Positions 17,486-27,352 of a stretch of 64,000 bases of DNA are shown here, in pieces. The DNA is from Desulfomonile sp963700305 (GTDB lineage Bacteria; Desulfobacterota; Desulfomonilia; Desulfomonilales; Desulfomonilaceae). Each line of letters begins with the position of its first letter. The stretch's first letter is position 1. Position numbers and translations under genes: made by a program. The notes under the pieces were generated by a model. It did no database searches and had not been told where the DNA came from. It saw only the letters and a list, made by a program, of their open reading frames with translations. Where the stretch lies: the NCBI GenBank assembly GCA_963700305.1, contig CAVOXB010000027.1, forward strand, positions 62,001-126,000, read 5' to 3'.

Positions 17486-18879
17486 TTGTCTGTTCCGAGG
17501 TTTCTTGGAATATTTTGCCGGGGTTAAGAAGACCCTGAGGATCGAAAGCCTTCTTGATACGCTTCATCATCTCTATAGCTTTAGGCCCTATCATTTTGGG
17601 CAAGTATTTCGCTTTTGTGATGCCTGTGCCGTGCTCCCCGGAAATAGTCCCGCCAAGGCTGATTGCTTTTGCGAAAATTACTTCATAGGCTTGTTCAACT
17701 CTGTGGATCTCTTCTTTGTTGCGCTCGTCGGTGAGGCATGTAGGATGGAGATTGCCATCACCCGCGTGTCCGAAGGTGCCGATTCTGATATTGTATTTTT
17801 GCGCGGCTTCCCTGATGGTGGCCATCATTTCCGGAATGGCTGGTCTGGGCACCGTAACATCTTCAAGAATGGTGGTTGGCTTAACTCTGGCTAAAGAGGT
17901 CAGAGCGTTCCTGCGAGCCGTGAATAGCTCATCTGACTCCTTCAAGTCCTTTGCAACGCGTAAGGTGCGCGCTTTGTTCGCAAGGCAAGCCTGTTCAATT
18001 ACTGCAGCTTCCTCGCGAACCACTTCAGGGTGTCCATCCGTTTCAATGAGCAAAAGTGCGTCCACGTCGCGCTGGCAAGCCAATATTCACGTGATCTTCA
18101 ACGCATCCGATTGTCACGGAATCCATGAGCTCCAAAGTGGAAGGAATCACTTTCATCGAAATTATTGCGGAGACAGTGCGGGCCGCATCGATAATGTCAT
18201 CGTATAGAGCGAGAAAGGTCTTCTTCGTCTGAGGCTTGGGAATCAGTTTCAAGGTGATCTTTGAAAATATTCCTATGGTGCCTTCTGTTCCGGCCAGGAA
18301 TTTGGTCAGGTTATAGCCAGCGACATCCTTCACACATTTTGTGCCGTAATGCACTTTGGACCCGTCAATCAGATATGTATCCAGAGCCAAAAGATAATCG
18401 CCTGTTATTCCGTATTTCAAGCCTCGAAGACCGCCGGCGTTTTCCGCTACGTTCCCACCTATGGTCGAGATCTTCATGCTGCCTGGGTCCGGCGGATAAA
18501 ACAGTCCTTTTGCCTCCACAGCCGCATGAATGTTCGCAGTGATTACTCCCGGTTCCACCACTACCGAAAGGTCATTTTCGTCTATCTCGACGATTCGATC
18601 CATCCCCGTGGTAAGCAACACAATTCCTGCTTTGAGAGGCACGGAACCTCCGCTCAAACCAGTGCCGCTGCCTCTGGGAGTCACAGGAACGCCTTCTTGT
18701 GAGGCGAATTCCATTACACGGCGTATGTCTTCTTCCGAAGCGACACGAACGACAACGTCAGGCGCGTGCGAAACCAGGGGAGTGGAATCATATGAATAAC
18801 AAAGCAGTTCCGCCTCGGAAGACAAAACTTTACCCTTGCCCACTAATTCTTGCAGTTTCGAGACTAAAGAATTATTCAT
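17469..18879 (-). CDS. glcD: GlcD-type FAD-linked 2-hydroxyacid oxidase subunit (frame break near 18070)
   Basis: This FAD-binding oxidase of about 469 residues belongs to the GlcD/D-lactate dehydrogenase family. The PCMH FAD site shows VTPRGSGTGLSGGSVP, VVEPGVITANIH and GSMKISTIGGNVAENAGG; the C-terminal half has FGHAGDGNLHPT and SGEHGTGITKAKYL. The upstream frame ends after GCVEDHVNIGLPARRG. Dropping one base in GCGCGAC near 18070 gives NIGLPADVDALLLIETDG and restores the gene. glcF follows with a 17-base overlap. A TGGTATTACCA operator sits 26 bases upstream of the start, suggesting control by a GntR/FadR-type regulator. Confidence 0.9.
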
Positions 18880-18904
18880 GGAGTGGCCTTTGGTAAATGG
18901 ATAT

Positions 18905-18915
18905 TGGTATTACCA
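18905..18915. promoter_or_regulatory. GntR/FadR-type operator TGGTATTACCA
   Basis: TGGTATTACCA is a perfect match to the TGGT-N3-ACCA core bound by FadR-subfamily GntR regulators such as LldR and GlcC. A second half site (CTACCAAAT) follows. It lies between the divergent glcD-like and cupin genes, so it may control both. No gntR gene lies nearby. Confidence 0.55.
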
Positions 18916-18983
18916 TACTACCAAATAACGAGTTGTCAAGTTGCATGTTTGTCCAAAACTTAAACACTTAAGCAGGAGGTTGC

Positions 18984-19310
18984 ATGAAAGTATTTGATCT
19001 GAATAAACTCGCTCACCGCGAAGGAGGCGAATACGTGCTGGGCATGAAAGACTTGCACTCTCAGGCATGTTACCTCATATACGGTCTTCTTGCGGCGAAG
19101 GAAGGCGAGAGGCTGATCCGGCCAGGAGAAGGCTATGAAGAAATCCTCTGCGCAGTTGGAGGTCCCTTGTTGATACATGCTCCAAAGGGAGAAACCACCT
19201 TAGAGAAAGGTACTGCGGTCCACGTGAAAGCGGACGATTCTTTCATCATTTCCAATCCGGGTGATCAAGAAATCATATACATAATTGCAGGCGGTCGCTG
19301 TCTATTATAG
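18984..19310 (+). CDS. Small cupin-like protein
   Basis: The 108-residue protein has a single predicted cupin-type beta-barrel. Segments GERLIRPGEGYEEILCAVGG, LEKGTAVHVKADDSFIISNP and QEIIYIIAGG follow the order of cupin motifs 1 and 2, but the usual metal-binding His residues are mostly absent (GEGYEE where HxH is expected). It may therefore bind a ligand rather than a metal. AGGAGG lies just upstream of the ATG. It is divergent from glcDF and shares their intergenic operator, so a linked role in hydroxyacid metabolism is possible. An IS1380 transposase follows. Confidence 0.7.
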   Translation: MKVFDLNKLAHREGGEYVLGMKDLHSQACYLIYGLLAAKEGERLIRPGEGYEEILCAVGGPLLIHAPKGETTLEKGTAVHVKADDSFIISNPGDQEIIYIIAGGRCLL

Positions 19311-19349
19311 CGCGGTCCGAATGATCACCTAGATCGCGGGTCAAGAAAA

Positions 19350-21050
19350 GTAAAAAACCTCGTTGCCCCTGAGGTTTCAGGGGGATAGAATGCTTTTACC
19401 ACGAAGAATCTATCACCAACGAGGTGAAGCGAGTATGGCACAAGGTCTTCTTCCATTCCAGTATGAAATAGAAAAGAGAGACGGGGGGCTCACAGCGCTT
19501 GCGGGGCTGCCTGCATACGTGGAATTCGCTCATGCGATGGGTTTAGGGCGCCTCATATCCGAGCATGTGCGGGTTCGTCAGGGTAATCAGGGCTGGACGG
19601 ACGAACAGATGGCGCTGCCGCTGATCTGGTTGAATGTTGCGGGAGGAGACTGCGTTGACGATGTCAGGTACTGGAGAGTGACGAGGGGTTTCTGTCGATT
19701 TCTTCGGGAGATTGAGGGCTATGGTCGAACGGGTTCGGAAAAGCGGGCGCTGAGAAGACGGTGGCGCAAAGCAAGGACCCGGACAGTGCCGTCTGAGACC
19801 ATTATCCGTGAGTGGCTGGCGTGTTTTCACGATTTCGAGCAGGAGAAGCAAAAGGAGCCCCATAAGGCTTTCATTCACCGGCCCACGGAGCATCTGATGG
19901 GTTTGATCGAGTGCAATGCGGGCTTTGCGGCAGAGATGCAGAGGAAATCTCCGGAGACCACGGCTACCGTGGACATGGACGCAACCGTGTCACAGACGCA
20001 CAAGAAGGAGGCGGAATATTGTTACCTGAAATACAAGGCGTATCAGCCGCTGAACTTTTATTGGGCCGAGCAGCGACTCATCCTGTTCAGCGAATTCCGA
20101 GACGGCAATGTTCCCGCCAATTATGATCTTCTCCGTGCATTCGAGCAAACGTTGGGGTTTGTGCCCTCTGGCGTGAAGACGGTGTATCTGCGTTCGGATG
20201 CGGCAGGATATCAAGAGGATCTCCTCAAATACTGCGCTGAGGGGAAAAATAAACGATTCGGGACCATAGGTTTCGCTGTGGGAGCGCCGGTGAACGAGGC
20301 ATATCGGCAAGCAGTGGCAGATGTAGCGGACGAGGATTGGCAGCCTTTGTATCGAGAGTTGAAGGGGAAGCTGGTGGATACGTGCCAGGAGTATGCTGAA
20401 GTCTGTTTCGTGCCCACGTGGGCTGGGCGCAAGAAGCACGGTCCGGAGTATCGGTATCTTGCGATTCGTGAACCCCTCGAACAGCAGGCCCTCCCCGGCC
20501 TGGATGATCAGCTGAGTTTGCCGTTTCAGACCATGAATTGGGGGAGAGTGAAGTACAAGGTTACGGGCATTGTGACGAACCGAGACTGTGCGGCCGATGA
20601 ACTCATCTGGTGGTATCGAGGCCGGTGCGGGAAGTCTGAAGAAGCGCATTCGATCATGAAGGAGGACCTGGCAGGAGGGAAGTTTCCTTCCGGTCTTTTT
20701 GGAGCCAATGCCGCATGGTGGCAGATCATGATTCTTGCGTTCAATCTGAATTCGGCCATGAAGCGCTTGGTATTGGGGGGAAGCTGGGTAAATCGTCGTC
20801 TCAAGGCGATTCGCTTCTGGCTGATCAAGGCGCCGGGACGTGTGCTCACACACTCTCGACACCTTATCGTTCGGCTGGTTGGGGGGCATGCGTCGAACGA
20901 GATACTTCTCGAAGCGCGAAGGAGGATGATGTGCCTGTGCGATTCGGGCTAAGACAAAGCGCGGGGGCAAAGTGGGGCTGGGAGGGGGCTGAGAAGAGCC
21001 GGGGGGAATAGTTTGCTCAGAAAACAGCCCGAATCAGGGGAAGGGACATA
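19350..21050 (+). mobile_element. IS1380-family insertion sequence
   Basis: The element carries one transposase gene (19435-20952). The outer ends are approximate. A left-end sequence near 19363-19373 (TTGCCCCTGA) resembles the inverted complement of a right-end sequence near 21037-21047 (TCAGGGGAAG). I could not define exact inverted repeats or a target duplication. The right flank has a G-rich stretch (20957-21010) of no clear role. Confidence 0.6.
19435..20952 (+). CDS. IS1380-family DDE transposase
   Basis: This 505-residue transposase catalyses cut-and-paste or copy movement of its insertion sequence. Family features include the N-terminal AGLPAYVEFAHAMGLGRLIS, the first catalytic Asp in TATVDMDATVSQTHKKEAEY, then EFRDGNVPAN, a second Asp in VYLRSDAAGYQEDLLKYC, and WWYRGRCGKSEEAHSIMKED with the late catalytic Glu. 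The length is close to the family norm and the frame is intact, so it may be active. The ATG at 19435 follows AGGTGA; an in-frame ATG at 19363 is less likely. A long antisense open frame (19990-20970) is a coding shadow. Confidence 0.93.
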   Translation: MAQGLLPFQYEIEKRDGGLTALAGLPAYVEFAHAMGLGRLISEHVRVRQGNQGWTDEQMALPLIWLNVAGGDCVDDVRYWRVTRGFCRFLREIEGYGRTGSEKRALRRRWRKARTRTVPSETIIREWLACFHDFEQEKQKEPHKAFIHRPTEHLMGLIECNAGFAAEMQRKSPETTATVDMDATVSQTHKKEAEYCYLKYKAYQPLNFYWAEQRLILFSEFRDGNVPANYDLLRAFEQTLGFVPSGVKTVYLRSDAAGYQEDLLKYCAEGKNKRFGTIGFAVGAPVNEAYRQAVADVADEDWQPLYRELKGKLVDTCQEYAEVCFVPTWAGRKKHGPEYRYLAIREPLEQQALPGLDDQLSLPFQTMNWGRVKYKVTGIVTNRDCAADELIWWYRGRCGKSEEAHSIMKEDLAGGKFPSGLFGANAAWWQIMILAFNLNSAMKRLVLGGSWVNRRLKAIRFWLIKAPGRVLTHSRHLIVRLVGGHASNEILLEARRRMMCLCDSG

Positions 21051-21415
21051 CATTTTGAGCAGTCGCCCAGTCAGACCTCATCTATGGGCCTCACTGCCGA
21101 CGTGAACTCATTCATTTGGTACTCGGAACCAAATACCGGCGACATGACAAAACTAGACCGTGGATTATGGATCATCGCTCGTGTTGACTGCTGAGGCTTT
21201 TTGCGATTTGATATGTCCTGGCCTTTCGTTTGACGGATTTGCTTGGTTTTGTTCAATCAAGCGGAATCATTCAGTTACTGGCGTGATGTGCTCATTCCAG
21301 ACAATTCCGGAAAATTGAGGGGCAGGCTTTCCAGCCTGCCATCATTGGCTTTTCAGGACAAGGCAGGCTGGAAAGCCTGCCCCACAAAAGCTGTTTGCGA
21401 GGTTTGTAAATTATT
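20953..21415. other. IS flank and paired GGCAGGC palindromes
   Basis: This 460-base gap contains the right flank of the IS and two inverted copies of the GGCAGGC...GCCTGCC hairpin at 21321-21340 and 21362-21381. No gene is seen. Confidence 0.65.
21321..21381. repeat. Inverted pair of GGCAGGC...GCCTGCC elements
   Basis: Copies at 21321-21340 and 21362-21381 face each other across a 21-base spacer and form a long cruciform-like hairpin. The arrangement is the same as at 57932-57991. Confidence 0.75.
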
Positions 21416-23163
21416 TTGTCAGAACCACTTGGTGCGAAAACTAAAACAGAAGACTGCATTAGCGGAGAGTCGCTGCAATGCTCGGTTGAAGCGTCGGGAA
21501 ATTCCAGAATCATTGCCTTTACAGCGGGAGGTCTGATCTTACTGTGCGTGACACTCGCCTTATTAATAGGAAATATCGGTTTTCAAGGCGATGATTGGTG
21601 GCAATTCTCGTGGCCATATTGGCACTCATTCCCGGACTCCGTGTGGGAGTATGCAAACGCATCCAGACGGCCGGTGGAAGGCCTTTATACAGTGGTGGCT
21701 TTCGAGCTTTTCGGACTCAACCGAGTCTTCTATACGCTTTCGGCACTGTTCCTGTCCGCCAGCGCTTGTTTGCTGATGGGAAGCTGTTTGAAAAGAGCTT
21801 TTCCGGGTAGGGACTCTCTCGTCGTGCTCAGTGTGATGTTTGCTTTTCTGATGCCGCCTGCTTCGAATTTGATTTATATGTTCCATACGGACAATTCGCG
21901 GCTTTCTGTACTGTTCTTTTGGGTTTCAGTATGGTTTTTTCAGCGCTGGGCTGGAGGCTCGAAGTCCGTGGCCGGCCTGATATTGCCATTAGTCTTATAT
22001 TGTCTCGCGGCATTCACTTACGGAACACCACATTCCTGATTTTTGCAGTTCCTCTGTTGGTTTGGCCTATCCACGTGCTTTCCAGGAGTGGCGTGAGTGA
22101 CCGGACTTTTCTTTTGCGAATTGTCATGGGAATAGCGGCCGGTTTCGCAGCTTTCGTGCTTGTAAGATTTGCAGTGTTTTCCGGAGGCGCAGTAGGCCAC
22201 AGGTCTTTGATTCCGCCCTTGACGCTGGTCTGGTCGTATTTGACCAATCTGGCTTGGTATTGTATCGCTCCATTCCAGCGTCTGGTTTGGGACGAGATGT
22301 CATGGCTATGGGGTTTGGCCGCTGCATTGGTGGTCTCTTTGCTCCTTGTCCGAGCGGCCACTAGTGAGCCGAAAACGCAGAAAAGGTCGGGCACTCCGGA
22401 ACAGAGCCCCCTATACATAGCGGCGCTGGGATTAGGCATTCTGGTATTGGGAATGCTCCCCTATCTTATGGCGGGATACGATTCTCCGCCCGGTTTGACA
22501 AGCCAAAGCAGGGTTTATTCGTCGGGTGCTTTCGGATTGGCGATTCTACTGGGGACAGCTTTGTCAACTTCTTCCAAATTGGCCGTTCTTCGCGCCAAGA
22601 AGGCCGTCGCAGTTGTAATGATTGCGTTTATGGGGGTTTTTCTAGCGGGATTACGCCACGGCTGGTTGGATGCTGCGAGTGATAGAGACAAGCTTTCCGC
22701 CGCTCTTTTGAAACAGGTCCCGGATGTTGCTGCAGGCACCACTTTTCTATTTCTGGACCTTCAGTCTTATGTCTCCGACGAAGGGGTTGGAAGAGCAGTT
22801 GTTTTCCAGGGAGTAGACGGACTCGGAGAGTTCGTGAAGATGGTCTACAACAACAAAGATATTTATGCTTATTTTATTTATTCCAAAGAAGATGTTTCAG
22901 ACGACCCCAAAGACCGAAAAGCCTCGGTGTCAAGGGAAGGGGTGACCGCGAGAGGAAGCGCTGTAAGGCCTCCGATTCCGCTTGACAGCCTATTGATTCT
23001 GAAACGAGAAGGCACCAATATGGTCTTGCTCGATAAGCTTACCTCGGAAGAAAGAACCGCTGCAATCGACTGGAAAGGCGTGTCTGAAATACGCTCCAAT
23101 AAGGAGTTGATTCTTGCGCGTCCACGAACAAGCGGTCTGTTCATAAGAAGCATGGAAAAGTAG
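21416..23163 (+). CDS. Polytopic membrane protein, possible glycosyltransferase-like (frame break near 22024)
   Basis: This integral membrane protein of about 582 residues has 10 or more hydrophobic helices in its first 400 residues. An early loop has GFQGDDWWQFSWPYWHSFPD, and a later soluble tail (about residues 440-582) has FLFLDLQSYVSDEGVGRAVV and similar. Acidic residues in the first external loop (GDDWW) recall GT-C type glycosyltransferases or undecaprenyl-linked sugar enzymes, but I cannot place it firmly. The first frame stops at 22039. One missing base near GGAAC (22022-22026) gives LAAFTYGNTTFLIFAVPLLV and an open gene. The start is probably TTG at 21416. A Wzt-like ABC gene follows, so a surface-polysaccharide role is plausible. 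Confidence 0.6.
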
Positions 23164-23282
23164 ACCAACAGGACCGGAATCCTTAGCCGATGGTGTTTGG
23201 TCGTGGCGATTTTCCGCCCCTTGACACTATTATTGCCGTTTGATAGCGTTTTTCGGACTAAAATTGAACGCCAAAATCGTGG

Positions 23283-24536
23283 ATGGGAACAGCCCTGATG
23301 CGTGATGATATATCCATAAAAATAGAAGGTCTTTGGAAACGTTACGGCCTGCCGACTCCCGCCGTTGTTGAGAAGGCTAAGAAACTTTTCGGTCGCGGAG
23401 AAACACAAGAATCGAGCAAATGGGCAATTAGAGATCTGAACCTGGAAGTCCGGCGTGGTGAAAACCCTCGGGATCGTGGGACGTAATGGAGCTGGCAAAA
23501 GCACGCTTCTCAAGCTTCTGGCAGGTGTGACTTCTCCCACCAGAGGTCGGATCGAGATTTACGGCCGAATATTCCCTATGATAGAGCTCAATGCGGGGCT
23601 CAACAAGGAATTGACGGGAAGAGAAAACGTTCGCCTGCTCGGAGCTGTCATGGGTATGAGTCGGAAGGAAATCGAATCGAAACTCCCTGAGATTCATGAA
23701 TTCACCGATCTGGGCATGTGGTTCGACAAACCCGTAAGAATGTATTCCAGCGGCATGTTGAGTCGACTAGGATTTGGAGTTGCTGTAAACGTGGAAAGTG
23801 ATGTCATCCTGATTGATGAGACATTTGCTGTTGGCGATCTTAAATTCCAAACAAGAGTCTCGCCAGAATAAAGGAACTGCAACAGAGCGGGGCCACGGTC
23901 TTGTTGGTGAGTCACGGCCTGGAAACTCTGCAGTTCGTGGCCAAGCGGGGCATTGTTATAGAAAAGGGCCGAATTGTCTCACAAGGGTCCACTCTAGAAG
24001 CGATAAATGCATACGAAAAAATGGTCTTCCGATCAGAGGAGGAAGGCATCCGCACTAGGAGCCGAATAACCACTGAAGAAGTGAATGTATACAGTGCCCG
24101 TTTGTGCGACAAGGACTGGAAAACGGTGGACTATGTGACTTCAGGCTTCCCGTTCGGTATAGAAGTGGACTTGAGGCTCAATCGGCTGCTGGAACGACCC
24201 ATGTTCTCCATAGGAATCCAGAATGATGCAGGAGTGTTATGCAAGTGGAACATCTCTTTGGAGGACGGACTTTATGACTCAGGCGCATGTGATCGATTCC
24301 TTCTGAGGGCATGGTACCCAGAGAATTTTTTAATGAACGGAAATTACGAAATTCATTTTGCAGTGAGGGATGGGGCATCTTTCGAGACATTGGAGCGAAT
24401 AGCCGGCTTACTGAACTTCCCTGTTGTCGGGGCTACAGGAACAGAGGGACTGGTGGCCGGTGCCTGTCAATGGACGCTCGTCCCTGAGGGCAGTAGCGAT
24501 CAATTAGCTTCAGGACAGTCAAATGCACGTTTGTAA
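23283..24536 (+). CDS. Wzt-like polysaccharide ABC transporter ATPase (two frame breaks)
   Basis: This roughly 417-residue protein resembles Wzt/TagH ATPases that export O-antigen or other glycans. Walker A is GIVGRNGAGKST, the signature is MYSSGMLSRLGFG, Walker B is VILIDETFAVGD, and the switch His is in LLVSHGLETL. The C-terminal half (about residues 245-417) matches Wzt C-terminal carbohydrate-binding domains. The frame breaks twice: an extra A in AAAA at 23461-23464, and a missing base near 23860 (QTRVSARIKELQQSG after repair). Net length is preserved. An in-frame ATG at 23298 is an alternative start. No Wzm permease is adjacent, so its partner must be elsewhere. Confidence 0.85.
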
Positions 24537-24546
24537 CTGGCACTGG

Positions 24547-26076
24547 TCAATGATATTGCCGGTCAAGGGATCTGTATTGAATGGCCTCCGCGACATGCGG
24601 TGGCTGTATGTCCCGAGACGACCCAAGATCCGCTATGGTTCTGGCGATTTTCAAGATGCGATGGTACGCTCGTGCCGATAAACCTAGCTTTGCTACAGCT
24701 TTTTCCAAAAATTTCATTGAGTCATCGCCGAGTTTGCAATGCTTCTTTATCATTGCGGAGTTCATTTGGGCGTTAGCGAAAATCCCTGCCCGGGCAAATC
24801 TGTCGAGCTGAACTTTCCTGGCTCTGTTGACTCGACCTCGTATAGTCTCCGAGGCCTCTCCGTCCTCAATGGCTGTCAAGTCCCGCCATTCCACTGATGG
24901 CACCTCAACGTGTATATCGATCCTGTCAAGAAGCGGGCCTGATATCTTGCTCCAGTACCGCTGAATCGTCTGATTTGAACAGTTGCATTGATGCTTCGAA
25001 TCTCCCCTGTACCCGCAAGGGCACGGATTCATAGCCGCGACGAGCATGAATCTGGCCGGAAATGTAACAGTGATTTGCGCCCTGGAGATAGTTACTTTCC
25101 CATCCTCCAGCGGTTGTCGAAGCACCTCGAGCACGTTTTTGCGGAATTCCGGCAGCTCGTCCAGAAAGAGCACGCCGTTATGAGCCAACGAGACTTCTCC
25201 TGGTCTCGGAATCACGCCGCCTCCGATGAGCCCCGCGTCTGAAACTGTATGATGCGGAGATCGAAAGGGTCTAACCGTTACGATGGAGTCATTTTTGCTC
25301 AGAAGACCGACAGCAGAATAAATCCGGGTCGTCTCAAGGGCTTCCTCGAATACGGGTTCAGGCATTATCGTCGGGATCCGCTGGGAAATCATGGTCTTGC
25401 CGGAGCCTGGAGGCCCAATCATAAGAACATTGTGGCCGCCTGAAGCAGCCACTTCCACGGCTCTTTTCGCGTACTGTTGGCCTTTTATGTCTCTGAAATC
25501 AATGCCGTAACGGCCTAGACAAGCGGATTTCCGATCTACAGCGGGTTTTGCGGGGTCCAGCGGAACTCGATCCATAAGAAAGCCTGTGGTGGTCAGAAGG
25601 TTGGAGACCCCAAGAATCTGGATTCCTTCCACTACTGCTGCCTCTGAAACGTTCACGTCCGGCAAGATTAGCCCCTTGAATCCCAAATCCCTGGCGGCAA
25701 GCGCAAGGGACAATGCTCCTTTCACCGATTTTACGCGGCCGTCGAGCGAAAGCTCTCCCACTACCATATAATCCTGGATTTTGTCGGGAATGAGAAGGTC
25801 AAGGGCAGAAAGGATGCCCAGAGCAATCGGAAGATCAAACCCGGAACCCTCTTTTTTCAGGTCCGCTGGCGCGAGATTGACTGTAATTCGTCGAGCTGGA
25901 AAAGGGTAACCGCTGTTGATTATGGCTGATTTGACTCGAGCTGTGCTCTCTTTCACTGCATTGTCCGGCAAGCCCACGACTGCAATGGAGGGGAGTCCAG
26001 AATAGACGTCTATCTCGACTTCAACGGGGTAGGCGTCAATTCCGATGAGCGATCCTGAATGAACCCTGGCGAGCAA
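24547..26076 (-). CDS. comM: ComM/YifB-family Mg-chelatase-like AAA+ ATPase
   Basis: ComM is a hexameric helicase that drives branch migration during natural transformation in Gram-negative bacteria. The 509-residue protein has the N-terminal Lon-protease-like fold (ARVHSGSLIGIDAYPVEVEI, VVGLPDNAVKES), the AAA+ core with Walker A MIGPPGSGKTM and Walker B GVLFLDELPEF, and the C-terminal Mg-chelatase segment with CPCGYRGDSKHQCNCSNQ. I place the start at TTG 26076-26074, six bases after AGGAG, because it gives the usual N-terminus MLARVHSGS; an upstream ATG at 26172 would add an unsupported extension. recA and pilT lie 10 kb away. Confidence 0.93.
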   Translation of the reverse strand: MLARVHSGSLIGIDAYPVEVEIDVYSGLPSIAVVGLPDNAVKESTARVKSAIINSGYPFPARRITVNLAPADLKKEGSGFDLPIALGILSALDLLIPDKIQDYMVVGELSLDGRVKSVKGALSLALAARDLGFKGLILPDVNVSEAAVVEGIQILGVSNLLTTTGFLMDRVPLDPAKPAVDRKSACLGRYGIDFRDIKGQQYAKRAVEVAASGGHNVLMIGPPGSGKTMISQRIPTIMPEPVFEEALETTRIYSAVGLLSKNDSIVTVRPFRSPHHTVSDAGLIGGGVIPRPGEVSLAHNGVLFLDELPEFRKNVLEVLRQPLEDGKVTISRAQITVTFPARFMLVAAMNPCPCGYRGDSKHQCNCSNQTIQRYWSKISGPLLDRIDIHVEVPSVEWRDLTAIEDGEASETIRGRVNRARKVQLDRFARAGIFANAQMNSAMIKKHCKLGDDSMKFLEKAVAKLGLSARAYHRILKIARTIADLGSSRDIQPPHVAEAIQYRSLDRQYH

Positions 26077-26419
26077 GATGAGCTCCTTTTGTAGCTTATC
26101 CCTAGAAAACGCCCCATGAGGGGGCAGAGACTGACGAGGTAGTCCATCATAGCATAGAGGAGGAAGCACCATTAAGACTAATTCGCGTTAAAGGGGCGGC
26201 AATGAGCTGCGGGGAACAGGGAAGACTTTACTCCGGTGGCCGATCTTAATCCCAATTAGGTATGGTGTCCCCATAAGTACTGTTGACCAACCGTCGACAT
26301 CGGGGCACGTCGAGGAACGGAACCCATTCCCTCTTTATGGACTCAACCCTTCATAATTCTTGATCCAACCTGCTCATATGAGGTCGCAGCATCTACTAGA
26401 ACACGCAACTGGTTGAGAC
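26077..26419. other. Intergenic region with a REP-like sequence
   Basis: Between comM and the methyltransferase I see only a copy of CCAATTAGGTATGGTGTCCC at 26252-26271. A near-identical copy lies at 27902-27921 and an inverted one near 27737-27757. These resemble termini used by REP-associated transposases. No gene is supported. Confidence 0.6.
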
Positions 26420-27154
26420 TCAATCAGCTTTGGGTGCGGTGAGGACTAAATCCATTATGCACGGTAGGACCCTACGAAGCGGAGGAAACTTGCTCAACAA
26501 AAAAAAATACGCCATCGAAAGAGGCATCTTGTTTGTCGTGGTGGGCACGAAATGAATCTGTGTCACAAAGCCTTGATCAATCGCCAACGAACGGATACGC
26601 GGAAAAAAGTAGTACATCTTCTGGGGCCCCGTATCCGTGGTGCTCCATCCACCGCCGCGAAGGGGGTACCAGAGGCGGCGCGAGCTAGGTTCATGCAAAT
26701 AAAGAGCATGGCCTCCTCTAGTAAGCACCCTCTTCAATTCGGCTAATCCGCGACGGTGTCTAACGAAATGATGCGCCGACTGAAACGCAAAAATTAGATC
26801 GACAGACTCATTCTCGAAAGGGAGCTCGTGATTGGAGCAGGCGGTGACACCATCCAGTCTTACTCTCAATACGTGTTCCCAGTACGGGGCGGAGGCCAAG
26901 CCAGTGTGCGACGTATCCGTTGCAATAATAGTCTTGTGAGGGAATATGGCCTTGAGTGCGCACGTTCCCCAGCACTCTCCCGCCCCTATTTCAACTATTC
27001 TACTGGCAGATTCAAAATATGCTCTGCGTTCCTGGATCTTTTCCCAGAAGAGCTTGAAATCGCCTCCCCTGTCAAACAAGCGGGCGATCGAGTCCGGTTT
27101 TATCTCTATCGGGGAGTACCCCCATATCAATGCCACTTTGTTGGAAGAAATCAT
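26420..27154 (-). CDS. Class I SAM-dependent methyltransferase
   Basis: The 244-residue protein has the Rossmann-type methyltransferase core. Motif I is RIVEIGAGECWGTCALKAIF, motif II contains KTIIATDTSHTGL, and later comes ESVDLIFAFQSAHHFVRHRR with LKRVLTRGGHALYLHEPSS, typical of Methyltransf_11. The substrate is unknown. On the same strand, 42 bases upstream, a 51-residue ORF ends (27197-27352), so the two may form a unit. Both sit between REP-like repeats at 26252 and 27902 in a gene-poor stretch, which suggests acquisition or rearrangement. Confidence 0.85.
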   Translation of the reverse strand: MISSNKVALIWGYSPIEIKPDSIARLFDRGGDFKLFWEKIQERRAYFESASRIVEIGAGECWGTCALKAIFPHKTIIATDTSHTGLASAPYWEHVLRVRLDGVTACSNHELPFENESVDLIFAFQSAHHFVRHRRGLAELKRVLTRGGHALYLHEPSSRRLWYPLRGGGWSTTDTGPQKMYYFFPRIRSLAIDQGFVTQIHFVPTTTNKMPLSMAYFFLLSKFPPLRRVLPCIMDLVLTAPKAD

Positions 27155-27196
27155 TCTCGTAACTAACCATGAATGGAATGCAACCTCCTCGAGGGG

Positions 27197-27352
27197 TTAC
27201 CTCCAGTCGTCGAATCCGAGGGTGTCTTCTGTCACCAGTAGTTTGTCCTCCAAATAACTGGGCGGGCCTACGGATTCGACAATAATCTCTGAGCCACCAT
27301 ATGGGCCAAGGAACTTCCGGGACAGGCCACTAGCTACATTCACCAAAACCAT
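27197..27352 (-). CDS. Small ORF (51 residues) upstream of the methyltransferase
   Basis: A possible small protein starts MVLVNVASGLSRKFLGPYGG and ends DTLGFDDWR. It begins at ATG 27352-27350 and stops at TAA 27199-27197, 42 bases before the methyltransferase ATG. GGAG and GGGAAG lie 8-18 bases upstream of the start. The N-terminal half is basic and Gly-rich, the C-terminal half acidic. There is no signal peptide or membrane helix. It could be a small modified peptide precursor, a partner of the methyltransferase, or a chance ORF. I do not recognise the family. Confidence 0.4.
   Translation of the reverse strand: MVLVNVASGLSRKFLGPYGGSEIIVESVGPPSYLEDKLLVTEDTLGFDDWR

Noticed and set aside
19990..20970. 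A 326-codon open frame on the minus strand
   Set aside because: It lies entirely opposite the IS1380 transposase, which has clear catalytic motifs; the antisense frame is compositional shadow.
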